From Rubrivivax sp. (GTDB taxonomy: Bacteria > Pseudomonadota > Gammaproteobacteria > Burkholderiales > Burkholderiaceae_C), in the NCBI GenBank assembly GCA_020720385.1, contig DYOR01000013.1, positions 1 to 44,283 on the forward strand: a stretch of DNA of 44,283 bases. The letters are read 5' to 3'. The position numbers and the translations under genes are program-made. Numbering within the stretch: the first letter of the stretch is position 1; every line of letters begins with the position of its first letter. This document shows positions 33,941 to 44,283 of the stretch, one piece after another. The notes below the pieces were generated by a model, which made no database searches, was not told the origin of the DNA, and saw only the letters and a list, made by a program, of their open reading frames with translations.

Positions 33941-35053
33941 ATGACCCAGATCGCCTTCGATTACTCCCGCCCCGACGCCAGCGGCGCCACCGGCACCGCC
34001 CAGGCCTGGGCCCGGGTGCCCACCGCCCTGTCACCGGCCGAGCGCCAGCGCGCCATGCAGCGCGCCGCCGAGCTGCTGAAGGCGCGCGACGCCATGCTCG
34101 TGGCGCACTTCTACGTCGACGCCGACCTGCAGGACCTGGCCCTGGCCACGGGCGGCTGCGTCGCCGATTCGCTGGAGATGGCGCGCTTCGGCCGCGACCA
34201 CGCCGCGCAGACCCTGGTCGTGGCCGGGGTGCGCTTCATGGGCGAGACGGCGAAAATACTGAGTCCGCACAAGCGCGTGCTCATGCCCGACCTGGAAGCC
34301 ACCTGCTCGCTCGACCTGGGCTGCCCGCCGGGGCCTTTCGCCGCCTTCTGCGACGCCCACCCCGAGCGCCAGGTGGTCGTCTACGCCAACACCAGCGCCG
34401 CGGTGAAGGCGCGCGCCGACTGGATGGTGACGAGCTCGTGCGCGCTGGCCATCGTGGCGCACCTCGAGGCGCAAGGCCGCAAGGTGCTGTGGGCCCCCGA
34501 CCGCCACCTCGGCCGCTACATCCAGGAGCAGACCGGCGCCGACATGCTCATGTGGGACGGGGCGTGCATCGTGCACGACGAATTCAAGGGCCTGGAGCTC
34601 GAGCTGCTGCGCCGCCAGCACCCCGGCGCGCAGGTGCTGGTGCACCCCGAATCGCCGCGCAGCGTGGTCGAGCAGGCCGACGTGGTGGGCAGCACTTCGC
34701 AGCTGCTCGCCGCCGTGGTGCAGGGCCAGGCGCAGACCTACATCGTCGCCACCGACAAGGGCCTCATGCACCGCATGCGCCAGCTCGCCCCGGGCCGTAC
34801 GCTGATCGAGGCGCCCACCGCCGGCGCCAGCGCCACGTGCAAGAGCTGCGCGCACTGCCCGTGGATGGCGATGAATGCCGTGCAGGGGGTGGTGGATTGC
34901 CTGGAGCACGGCACGGGCGAGATCACCCTGGACGAACCCGTGCGCGCCAAGGCGCTGGGCTGCATAGAGCGCATGCTCGACTTCGTCGCCCACCACCCGG
35001 GCAGCATGGCCGCGCCGCAAGGCGGGTTCGTGCCGCGCATCGGCGCGGCTTGA
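33941..35053 (+). CDS. nadA: quinolinate synthase
   Basis: Makes quinolinate from iminoaspartate and dihydroxyacetone phosphate in NAD biosynthesis, using a [4Fe-4S] cluster. A protein of 370 residues; the likely cluster ligands are Cys122 ([11 protein letters not shown]), Cys209 ([11 protein letters not shown]) and Cys306 (in [10 protein letters not shown]). The substrate segments [27 protein letters not shown] and [10 protein letters not shown] are present. ATG 33941 fits the family start. A weak -10 (TACGAT) lies at 33911. The partner gene nadB is 2.3 kb downstream on the other strand. Confidence 0.96.
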   Translation: MTQIAFDYSRPDASGATGTAQAWARVPTALSPAERQRAMQRAAELLKARDAMLVAHFYVDADLQDLALATGGCVADSLEMARFGRDHAAQTLVVAGVRFMGETAKILSPHKRVLMPDLEATCSLDLGCPPGPFAAFCDAHPERQVVVYANTSAAVKARADWMVTSSCALAIVAHLEAQGRKVLWAPDRHLGRYIQEQTGADMLMWDGACIVHDEFKGLELELLRRQHPGAQVLVHPESPRSVVEQADVVGSTSQLLAAVVQGQAQTYIVATDKGLMHRMRQLAPGRTLIEAPTAGASATCKSCAHCPWMAMNAVQGVVDCLEHGTGEITLDEPVRAKALGCIERMLDFVAHHPGSMAAPQGGFVPRIGAA

Positions 35054-35275
35054 GAGAGCCCCCAGACCTGCCGCTGCGCGTCAGGCCCCCCGACGGGGAT
35101 GAGGAAACTTCGGAGCGGCCGTGCGTTTCCTGATGAGCGCGGCGCAGCCCGGCGCCGGCCCGCCCGTGCAATCTGCATGCGCCGCGGCGGCGCCGATCTG
35201 CGAACATCGCCCCTTCAGCCCCGGCCCGGCAGCGCCGATATCCGGACCTGGCCCGCAGTGGGGTGGAGACCCGTC

Positions 35276-35566
35276 ATGAGCGCCGATTTCGCCTCGGTTC
35301 GCAATCACAACGAACGCGCCGTCTACGAGGCCGTGACGGCGCAGGCCGCGCGCTTTCCGGGCCTGGCCGACAAGCCCGAACTGCTCGCCGACGTGGCCTG
35401 CGTGGCGCTGAACCGCCTCACCCCGCGTTACATCCGCCACGCGGTCGATTTCGCCTTCTACCTGAGCGAGCGCGAACGCCGCGAGAGCGAGCAGCAGGTG
35501 CTCGACGCGGTGGAACACGCCTTCGGTTTCGTGCAGGCACGCACGGCGATGAGGGCCCGTGGCTGA
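35276..35566 (+). CDS. ComFB-family protein (late competence / cyclic dinucleotide-binding)
   Basis: A 96-residue helical protein. The core FPGLADKPELLADVACVALNRLTPRYIRHAVDFAFYLSERER matches the ComFB family (DVA.VALNRL.PRY). ComFB proteins were named from Bacillus competence operons; in cyanobacteria family members have been reported to bind cyclic dinucleotides. Its 3' end overlaps the GGDEF cyclase gene by 8 bases, so the two are translated together, which supports a c-di-GMP receptor role here by context. ATG 35276 was chosen since similarity begins shortly after it. The 222 bases upstream, back to nadA, show no convincing promoter or structure. Confidence 0.78.
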   Translation: MSADFASVRNHNERAVYEAVTAQAARFPGLADKPELLADVACVALNRLTPRYIRHAVDFAFYLSERERRESEQQVLDAVEHAFGFVQARTAMRARG

Positions 35567-37328
35567 GCCCTCCGCGCTGCTCGACCAGGCCTGGGAGCTG
35601 AGCTACCTGCGCCCGCTGGCGGCGCGCGACATCGGGTTGCGCCTGGCCGCCACCGGTGGGCCGCTGGCCGCCATGGGCTGGCTGCAGGTGGCGCTGGCCG
35701 AGGTGCGCGTGGGCGATGCGGCCATCGCCAGCGACGCGCTGCGGCGTGCGCGCCAGGGATTCAACGCGGCCAACGATGCCCTGGGCCTGGCCTGGTGCGA
35801 CGAGGTCCACTCGATCGAGTTGCGCCGCGCCGGCGACTACGCCGGCTCGGCCCGCGTGCAGGCGCACAGCGACGCCCGGGGCACGGCGGGCCTGGGCCCG
35901 ATGTACGAGTTCGTGTGCCACAACACGCGCGCCATCACCGCCAAGCTGCAGGGTCGCAACGACGACGCGCTGCGCCATTTCTACGCCGCCAGCGACGCCG
36001 CCGCGCGCACCGGCTGGGCCGGGCCGCGCATCATCGCCCTGTGCAACCTGGGCGGCTTCCATCTGGCCTTGTACAACCTGGATGACGCGCGCCGGCTGAG
36101 CGAGGAGGCACTCAGCGCCGCGCGCGAGGCCGAGGTGGCCCAGGCCGTGGTCACCGCGGCGACCAACCTGATCAACATCTACCACGCCGAGGGCGACATG
36201 CGCCAGGCGCGCTCGATGGTCGATTTCCTGGTCACGCACGACAACGACCTCGTGCCGCCCATGCTGCATCGCCATGCGCTGTCGCTGGCGCTGGGGCACC
36301 TGGGCGTGGGCGAGATCGACGCCGCGCTCGGGCACCTCGAGGCAGGTGCGGTGGCCGCGGTCTCCGACGGCGACGGCCAGACCATGTGGGCCTGGCTCGA
36401 GGCGCGCTGCCTGCTGGCGCGCGGCGATGCCGCGGCCGCACGCGAGGTGGCCGAGCAGACGCTGCAGCAGCGGCGCCTCGAGCAGCTCCAGGACCAGCCT
36501 TTCGAGACCATGCAATTGCACCTCGCCCTGGCCGACGCCTGCGAGGCGGTGGGCGACGCCGCGGCCGCACTGGCCTGCATGCGCCAGGCGCACGCCCTCT
36601 ACGCGGAGCTGGTGGGGCGCAGCGCCCGCGCCCGCTACGTCGCCCTGGAGGTCACCCACGAACTGGCCCAGACGCAGCGTGAACGCGACCGCGCGCTGGA
36701 CTCGCACCGTTCGGCCGAGGACGACCGGCGCCGCCTGGCCGAATTGAACGGCGCGCTGCAGGAGCAGATGCGCCAGACCGAGTTGCTGCACGCGCAGTTG
36801 CGCGAGCAGGCGCTGCGCGACCCGCTCACCGGCCTGCACAACCGCCGCTACCTGTTCGAGATGGCGCCGGGGCTGCTCGAGCTGGCGCGGCGCCAGGCCA
36901 GCCCGCTGTGCGTGGCGCTGATGGACCTGGACCACTTCAAGCTGCTCAACGACACCTACGGCCACCAGGCCGGCGACCTGGTGTTGCAGCGCTTCGCCAC
37001 GCTGCTCACGCAGATCCTGCGCCGCAGCGACGTCATCTGCCGCCATGGCGGCGAGGAGTTCGTGGCGGTGATGCCCGACATCGACGTGGACGGCGCCCAG
37101 GCGGTGCTGGCGCGCGTGCTCGAGGCCTTCCAGTCGCAGCCCATCGAGAGCGGCCGGCGGCGGCTGCCGGGGGGCTCGTTCTCCGCCGGCATCGCCCTGT
37201 TCCCGCGCCACGGCCACACGCTGGAGCAGTTGCTCACGCGTGCCGACCGCGGGCTGTACACGGCCAAGAACCACGGCCGCGCACGCATCGAGGCGGCACC
37301 GCAGACGGGCTTCGGCACCCTCGGCTGA
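35559..37328 (+). CDS. TPR-containing diguanylate cyclase (GGDEF)
   Basis: A 589-residue cytosolic protein starting with GTG inside the ComFB gene. Residues 1-360 are helical repeats of TPR type (ALCNLGGFHLALYNLDDARRLSEEAL and similar). A coiled coil (QRERDRALDSHRSAEDDRRRLAELNGALQEQMRQ) follows, then a GGDEF domain from about 412 (DPLTGLHNRRYL). The active site is GGEEF at 497-501, with an inhibitory I-site RxxD at 488-491 (RRSD), so it should be an active, product-inhibited c-di-GMP synthase. No EAL domain or membrane helix. The TPR part probably receives a protein partner's signal. Confidence 0.92.
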   Translation: MAEPSALLDQAWELSYLRPLAARDIGLRLAATGGPLAAMGWLQVALAEVRVGDAAIASDALRRARQGFNAANDALGLAWCDEVHSIELRRAGDYAGSARVQAHSDARGTAGLGPMYEFVCHNTRAITAKLQGRNDDALRHFYAASDAAARTGWAGPRIIALCNLGGFHLALYNLDDARRLSEEALSAAREAEVAQAVVTAATNLINIYHAEGDMRQARSMVDFLVTHDNDLVPPMLHRHALSLALGHLGVGEIDAALGHLEAGAVAAVSDGDGQTMWAWLEARCLLARGDAAAAREVAEQTLQQRRLEQLQDQPFETMQLHLALADACEAVGDAAAALACMRQAHALYAELVGRSARARYVALEVTHELAQTQRERDRALDSHRSAEDDRRRLAELNGALQEQMRQTELLHAQLREQALRDPLTGLHNRRYLFEMAPGLLELARRQASPLCVALMDLDHFKLLNDTYGHQAGDLVLQRFATLLTQILRRSDVICRHGGEEFVAVMPDIDVDGAQAVLARVLEAFQSQPIESGRRRLPGGSFSAGIALFPRHGHTLEQLLTRADRGLYTAKNHGRARIEAAPQTGFGTLG

Positions 37329-37349
37329 GCGCCGGCGCGGCGCGCGGCT

Positions 37350-38966
37350 TCAGCGCGAGCCGCTCTTCGCCGGCCGCGTGAGCACGGTGGGGAAGCTCAC
37401 CGGCAAGGTGTTGGGGAAGTCGCGGCTGAAGTGCAGGCCGCGGCTTTCGTGCCGGCGCAGGGCCGAGCGCACGATGAGCTCGGCGCACACCACCAGGTTG
37501 CGCAACTCGAGCAGGTCGCGGTTGACGCGGAAGTTGCGGTAGTAGTCGTCGATCTCGTCGCGCAGCAGCTTGATGCGGTGCAGCGCGCGCTCCAGGCGCT
37601 TGGTGGTGCGCACGATGCCGACGTAGTTCCACATCACCAGCCGCAGCTCGTCCCAGTTGTGCGAGATCACCACCTGCTCGTCGGCGTCCTCGACCTGGCT
37701 TTCGTCCCAGGGCGGCAGCGCCGGTGGCTCAAGCGTGGCGTCGAGGACGATGCGCTCGGCGCAGGTGCGGCCGACGACCACGCATTCGAGCAGCGAGTTG
37801 CTTGCCAGGCGGTTGGCACCGTGCAGGCCGGTGTAGGTGGTCTCGCCCACCGCGAACAGGCCGGGCATGTCGGTGCGACCCTCGAGGTCGGTGACCACGC
37901 CGCCGCAGGTGTAGTGCGCCGCCGGCACCACGGGGATGGGCTGCCTGGCGATGTCGATGCCGAGCTGCAGGCAGCGCGCATGGATGGTCGGGAAATGCTC
38001 CTTGAGGAAGGGCTCGCCGAGGTGGCGCGCATCGAGCCAGACATGGTCCAGGCCGTGCTTCTTCATCTCGAAGTCGATGGCCCGGGCGACGATGTCGCGT
38101 GGCGCGAGTTCGCCGCGGGCGTCGTGCGCGGGCATGAAGCGCGTGCCGTCGGGCAGGGTGAGCTTGGCGCCTTCGCCGCGCAGCGCTTCGGTGATGAGGA
38201 AGCTGCGCTCCTGCGCGTGGTACAGGCAGGTGGGGTGGAACTGGATGAACTCCATGTTGCCCACGCGGCAGCCCGCGCGCCAGGCCATGGCGATGCCGTC
38301 GCCGGTGGCGGTGTCGGGGTTGCTGGTGTAGCGGTAGACCTTGCCCACGCCGCCGGTGGCCAGCACCACGGCCGCGGCCGGCAGGGTCTCGACGCGGTCG
38401 TGGTCCATGTCGAGCACGTACACGCCGTAGCAGCGCGGTGCCTCCTTGCGCCTGAGGTGGCGCGAGGTGATCAGGTCCACCGCCATCCAGCGCTCGCGCA
38501 GCGTGATGTTGGGGTGTGCCTTGGCGCGCGCGAGCAGGGCGTCGTGGATCGCCTTGCCGGTGGCGTCGGCGGCGTGGGCGATGCGTCGCACGGCATGCCC
38601 GCCCTCGCGCGTGAGGTGCAGGCCCAGCGGCCCACCGGGGTCGGGCGAGAAGGGCACGCCCGAGTCCACCAGCCACTGGATGCCGCGGGCGCTGTTCTCG
38701 GCGATGAAGCGCGCGGCGTGCTCGTCGACGATGCCCGCGCCGGCCTCCTGCGTGTCGCGCACGTGCGACTCGATGCTGTCGTCGCTGCCGAGCACGCCGA
38801 CGATGCCGCCCTGGGCCCAGGCCGTGGCGCCCTCGGTGAGCTCGCGCTTGGCGAGGATGACCACCGGCAGCCGCTCGGCCAGGTGCAGCGCGACGGCCAG
38901 GCCACCCAGCCCGGCGCCGATGATGACCACGGGCGCCGTGGCCGCCGTGGAGGAAGAGGCATTCAT
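37350..38966 (-). CDS. nadB: L-aspartate oxidase
   Basis: FAD enzyme (538 residues) that oxidises L-aspartate to iminoaspartate, the substrate of NadA. The FAD-binding [15 protein letters not shown] is near the N-terminus. The active-site segments [48 protein letters not shown] and [18 protein letters not shown] and the fumarate-reductase-like [29 protein letters not shown] are intact. It lies convergent with the GGDEF gene, separated by 21 bases. nadA is nearby on the other strand; nadC is not in the window. Confidence 0.96.
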   Translation of the reverse strand: MNASSSTAATAPVVIIGAGLGGLAVALHLAERLPVVILAKRELTEGATAWAQGGIVGVLGSDDSIESHVRDTQEAGAGIVDEHAARFIAENSARGIQWLVDSGVPFSPDPGGPLGLHLTREGGHAVRRIAHAADATGKAIHDALLARAKAHPNITLRERWMAVDLITSRHLRRKEAPRCYGVYVLDMDHDRVETLPAAAVVLATGGVGKVYRYTSNPDTATGDGIAMAWRAGCRVGNMEFIQFHPTCLYHAQERSFLITEALRGEGAKLTLPDGTRFMPAHDARGELAPRDIVARAIDFEMKKHGLDHVWLDARHLGEPFLKEHFPTIHARCLQLGIDIARQPIPVVPAAHYTCGGVVTDLEGRTDMPGLFAVGETTYTGLHGANRLASNSLLECVVVGRTCAERIVLDATLEPPALPPWDESQVEDADEQVVISHNWDELRLVMWNYVGIVRTTKRLERALHRIKLLRDEIDDYYRNFRVNRDLLELRNLVVCAELIVRSALRRHESRGLHFSRDFPNTLPVSFPTVLTRPAKSGSR

Positions 38967-39036
38967 GTTCGTAACCCGTGCAACGCGATCGACTTCGCCC
39001 GCTCGGATTCTACGGACCGACGGGCGGGTGAGGTCC

Positions 39037-39042
39037 TATGAT
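39037..39042 (+). promoter_or_regulatory. -10-like element directly before the 39049 gene
   Basis: TATGAT lies 6 bases before the ATG at 39049, with no good -35 at 16-18 bases and no Shine-Dalgarno sequence before the ATG. If functional, the transcript would start at the start codon. Confidence 0.3.
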
Positions 39043-39048
39043 GCGCCG

Positions 39049-40311
39049 ATGAGCTCACCGCGCGACAACCTGCCCCGGCCGGGCCCGAACGGCGGTTTCT
39101 CACCGACCGAACTGCTCGCCCCGCGCACGCAGATCGTGAGCGACCGCGAGGCCTACCTGGGCCAGGGCCGCCACGACGTGGGCCGGCGCATCTCCGAGGA
39201 CCAGGTCGAACTGTTCATCTCGGCCGATGTGGCCACCTCGCTGCAGCAGGAATTCACCCAGCACACGCCGGAGTTCGTGGCCCTGCACGACGTCGGCCCG
39301 AGTGCCTCGCTGCGGCTCCTGGGCAGCCTGGCGGGTGCCGCCGGCGCACGTGTGCAGCGCCTGTCGGTGCGCCGCCAGGGCCACGGCGCGGCGCTGGCGG
39401 TGCTGCAGTTCGTCGAGATGCCGCTGGCCGACGGCACGCCGGTGCGCGTGTACTCGACCGACGTGAATGCCGACGCCGCGGTGCGCACCCAGGTGGCGCG
39501 CGTGCTGCTTGCCTTCAGCCGCCTGGGCGTGTTGCTCGTCGGCGACCTGCCCTCGCATACGCTGGCGGCCCAGCTCGCGCCCCTGCACGAGGCGCTGCAG
39601 CGCGGGCCCTGGCCGAATCGCGACCTGCTCATGGTGCCCCTGGGCACGGGAAGCACGCTCGCGGCGCAGGGCGCCGAACTCGCCGGCCAGAGCCCCGTGG
39701 CGGTGCACGTCACGCCACGCGCCAGCCGGCCCAAGCAGGCCTGGGCCTTCATCAGCGGCTCGTGGAACCGCCTGCACGGCATGCCGGGCGGCGAGCGCGC
39801 GCTGCCCACCGAACTCACCCTGGCCGTGCCGCGGCCGGGCGTGCCGCGTCCCGAGGCCGCCACCCAGCCCATGGAGCTGGCGCCCCTGCCGACGCCTGCC
39901 GCACGCCCCGCCGCGCCGCCCCCCGCACCCGTGGCCCTGCCCATGCCGGTGCCCGGCAGCACGAGCTGGCAGGCCTACGCCGACCAGTGCGCGCAGATCA
40001 AGGGCGCGGTGAGCTGCTGCGTCTTCGACATGCACAGCGCCGAGCCCCTGGCCCATGCCGGCGGCACCCCGCGCGGGGACCGCCTGGCGCAGCAGGGCGT
40101 GGCCCTGCTGGCGCAGGTGAACACCGCGGCGCGCGCGCTCGGCCTGGGCGCGGGCCGGGCCGAGGCCGGCATCAGCACGGCCAGCCACCACCTGCTGCTG
40201 CGCGAGGTGCCGGGCCACCCGGGAGTGGCGGTGCACCTGGTGGTCTCGGCGACCATCGGCAACCTGATGCTCGCGCGCCTGCAACTCGAACGCGTCGAGC
40301 CGCCCAAGTAA
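39049..40311 (+). CDS. conserved protein of unknown function
   Basis: A 420-residue soluble protein without signal peptide or membrane helix. The first 240 residues are alpha/beta (TQIVSDREAYLGQGRHDVGRRISEDQVELFISADVATSLQQEF, then VARVLLAFSRLGVLLVGDLP). A Pro/Ala linker follows (about 275-305). The last 110 residues (SWQAYADQCAQIKGAVSCCVFDMHSAEPLAHAGG...) have the strand/helix pattern of a Roadblock/LC7-like domain, though the match is weak. It is divergent from nadB by 82 bases. I do not recognise a family; signalling or scaffold roles are only guesses. Confidence 0.7.
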   Translation: MSSPRDNLPRPGPNGGFSPTELLAPRTQIVSDREAYLGQGRHDVGRRISEDQVELFISADVATSLQQEFTQHTPEFVALHDVGPSASLRLLGSLAGAAGARVQRLSVRRQGHGAALAVLQFVEMPLADGTPVRVYSTDVNADAAVRTQVARVLLAFSRLGVLLVGDLPSHTLAAQLAPLHEALQRGPWPNRDLLMVPLGTGSTLAAQGAELAGQSPVAVHVTPRASRPKQAWAFISGSWNRLHGMPGGERALPTELTLAVPRPGVPRPEAATQPMELAPLPTPAARPAAPPPAPVALPMPVPGSTSWQAYADQCAQIKGAVSCCVFDMHSAEPLAHAGGTPRGDRLAQQGVALLAQVNTAARALGLGAGRAEAGISTASHHLLLREVPGHPGVAVHLVVSATIGNLMLARLQLERVEPPK

Positions 40312-40338
40312 GCGCCGGGGCGGCCCGCCGCGCGCGGG

Positions 40339-42930
<2,592 letters not shown>

Positions 42931-42954
42931 CGTGGAATCCTCCGGTTGCGGTGG

Positions 42955-42983
42955 ACATGGGGCGTAGGCTGCGGGTTTTCAAG
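42955..42983 (-). promoter_or_regulatory. sigma-32 (RpoH) heat-shock promoter of clpB
   Basis: On the minus strand CTTGAAA (42977-42983), a 14-base spacer and CCCCATGT (42955-42962) match the sigma-32 consensus CTTGAAA / CCCCATnT exactly. It gives a 5' leader of about 17 bases ending in the clpB Shine-Dalgarno sequence. Confidence 0.9.
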
Positions 42984-43045
42984 CCGCTGCCGCGCCGCGC
43001 GTTGCCGTGGATCAATCGCCCGCCCACCCGGCGCGGGCCGGTGGC

Positions 43046-43522
43046 CTACAGCACCTCGCCCAGTGCGCGGTAATGCCCACCCTGGAAGACCAGCGGCGCC
43101 AGCGCCGCCTCGGTGTGCGCGAGCACGCGCCCGATGAAGAGCCGGTGGTCACCCGCGGCCTGCTGCGACACGGCTTCGCACTCGAACACCGCGGCGCAGC
43201 CCTGCAGTACCGGCGCGCCATGCCCGCCCAGGGCCCACAGGCCCGCGCCGAAGCGGTGCGCCCCGTGGGCGGCGAAGCACCGGGCGACTTCGATCTGCGA
43301 CTGCGCCAGCACGTTCACGGCAAAGCGCGGCGCCGCGGCGAACGCGGCCAGCGTGGGGCTGGCCTTGCGCAGCGACCACAACACCAGCGGCGGCTCGAGC
43401 GAGAGCGAGTTGAACGAGCTCACCGTCAAGCCGACGAAGGCGCCGTCGGCATCGCGGCAGGTGACGACGGTGACCCCGGTGGCGAAGCGGCCGAGCGCGG
43501 CGCGCAGGGTTTGCGTGGGCAT
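43046..43522 (-). CDS. flavin reductase family protein (FMN-binding split barrel)
   Basis: A 158-residue single-domain flavin reductase. The N-terminal segment LRAALGRFATGVTVVTCRDADGAFVGLTVSSFNSLSLEPPLVLWSL is diagnostic of the DIM6/NTAB flavin-reductase family; DHRLFIGRVL near the C-terminus is also typical. These enzymes use NAD(P)H to reduce FMN or FAD, often for a separate monooxygenase. It begins 18 bases after the moaE stop and is probably cotranscribed with moaD-moaE; no monooxygenase gene is nearby. Confidence 0.92.
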   Translation of the reverse strand: MPTQTLRAALGRFATGVTVVTCRDADGAFVGLTVSSFNSLSLEPPLVLWSLRKASPTLAAFAAAPRFAVNVLAQSQIEVARCFAAHGAHRFGAGLWALGGHGAPVLQGCAAVFECEAVSQQAAGDHRLFIGRVLAHTEAALAPLVFQGGHYRALGEVL

Positions 43523-43540
43523 CGGGCGGGCGCGGCGCGT

Positions 43541-44014
43541 TCAGCCGGCGTTGGCCGCGTGGATGCCCCAGCGCGCCAGGGCAGCGTCGTCGGCCACGCG
43601 CGCGTCGACCCAGCGCGCGCCCGCGGGCGTGGTCTCCTTCTTCCAGAACGGCGCCTGGGTCTTGAGGTAGTCCATGAGGAACTCGCAGGCCTGGAAGGCC
43701 TGGCCACGGTGCGCCGAACTCACCGCCACGAGCACGATCTGCTCGAGCGGCTGCAGCACGCCGACGCGGTGCACGACGCGTGCGGCGCGGATGTCGAAGC
43801 GCTGCAGGGCGGCGTCGATCATGGCCTCGATGGCGCGCTCGGTCATGCCCGGGTAATGCTCGAGCTCCATCCGGCTCACCGCGGCGTCGTCGCTGCGCTC
43901 GCGCACCGTGCCGACGAAGCTCGCCACCGCGCCCACGCCGGCGTCCAGGGCGCGCAGGGCGGCGACTTCGGCACCGAGGTCGAAGTCCTGGGTCTGGATG
44001 CGGACGCGCGCCAT
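43541..44014 (-). CDS. moaE: molybdopterin synthase catalytic subunit
   Basis: A 157-residue large subunit of molybdopterin synthase, which with MoaD puts two sulfurs on cyclic pyranopterin monophosphate. The conserved segments ASFVGTVRERSDD, LELEHYPGM-type (here MELEHYPGM), VHRVGVLQPLEQIVLVAVSSAHRGQAF and LKTQAPFWKKE hold the active-site Arg and Lys residues. It lies 22 bases after moaD. Confidence 0.95.
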   Translation of the reverse strand: MARVRIQTQDFDLGAEVAALRALDAGVGAVASFVGTVRERSDDAAVSRMELEHYPGMTERAIEAMIDAALQRFDIRAARVVHRVGVLQPLEQIVLVAVSSAHRGQAFQACEFLMDYLKTQAPFWKKETTPAGARWVDARVADDAALARWGIHAANAG

Positions 44015-44036
44015 GTGCAGGGCCCTGGGCGGCGGC

Positions 44037-44283
44037 TCAGCCGCCCGTGACCGGGGGAAAGAAGGCCACCTCGGCGCCGTCGTGCAAGGGCTGTGCCTCG
44101 TCGCACATGGCCTGGTCGAGGGCGCAGCGCACGGCGCGGCCGCGGGCCAGCGCCTCGGCATGACGCGCGCTGCGGGCCAGCAGCAGGTCGCGCAGCGCGC
44201 CGACCGTGGCTGCGCCGGGCAGCTCCAGCATCTCGGCCGGGCCCAGGGCCTCGCGCAACGCGGCGAAATAGCGGACTTGGACT
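44037..44283 (-). CDS. moaD: molybdopterin synthase sulfur carrier subunit, 5' end outside window
   Basis: Ubiquitin-like sulfur carrier. The visible frame reads VQVRYFAALREALGPAEMLELPG to the C-terminal PPVTGG; the terminal Gly-Gly is the site of thiocarboxylation. Only the first one or two codons are missing. The internal TTG at 44258 is not the true start because the conserved VRYFAALRE segment lies upstream of it. Confidence 0.95.
   Translation of the reverse strand, partial: VQVRYFAALREALGPAEMLELPGAATVGALRDLLLARSARHAEALARGRAVRCALDQAMCDEAQPLHDGAEVAFFPPVTGG

Overview
The window is GC-rich (about 70% by eye), densely coded chromosomal DNA of a betaproteobacterium, most likely order Burkholderiales. 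This is inferred from family content and gene order: the pepA-holC / lptF-lptG divergon, a K+-independent H+-pyrophosphatase, a CysB-like regulator, a solitary LivK-type binding protein, a FimV-like protein, and a wax-ester synthase. No IS element, integrase, phage gene or CRISPR array was seen. No gene-free stretch exceeds 300 bases; the longest are 14062-14305 and 35054-35275.

Left part (1-19500). The 3' portion of hppA is followed by an alpha/beta hydrolase convergent with a wax-ester synthase/DGAT. A LivK-like binding protein with a clear intrinsic terminator follows, then holC and pepA facing lptF-lptG. Next come a CbiX-type chelatase overlapping a CysB-like regulator, a methionine-type aminotransferase, a FimV-like envelope protein, a UspA protein and a Crp/Fnr regulator. 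An APH-family phosphotransferase plus acyl-CoA dehydrogenase pair resembles the two halves of ACAD10/ACAD11 and the Lva levulinate/4-hydroxyacid pathway. A conserved unknown gene and a YfcG-type GST close this part.

Middle (19500-26130). tRNA-Arg(TCT) and tRNA-Pro(TGG) flank a UvrD-like helicase. A tightly overlapped lrp-like / rraA-like / small membrane-associated protein operon is divergent from an EamA exporter across a palindrome. An acetolactate-synthase-like TPP enzyme follows.

Accessory island (26238-32512, minus strand). Four genes are packed without gaps: (1) a 92-residue secreted-type peptide ending in five consecutive Trp-x-Asn/Lys triplets; (2) a GrrM/OscB-like radical SAM/SPASM cyclophane maturase whose start overlaps the peptide's stop; (3) a TIR-domain protein; (4) a 1077-residue nSTAND1 ATPase with one transmembrane helix and a large non-WD40 C-terminal region predicted outside the membrane. 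My reading is a ribosomally made, Trp-cyclophane ('triceptide') peptide coupled to a TIR/STAND signalling or defence pathway. This is the best candidate for an undescribed system.

Right part (32620-44283). An MFS transporter is divergent from nadA. A ComFB-family gene overlaps a GGDEF cyclase gene, a pairing that suggests cyclic-di-GMP production beside its receptor. nadB, a conserved unknown protein, and clpB behind an almost ideal sigma-32 promoter follow. A flavin reductase, moaE and the 3' part of moaD end the window.
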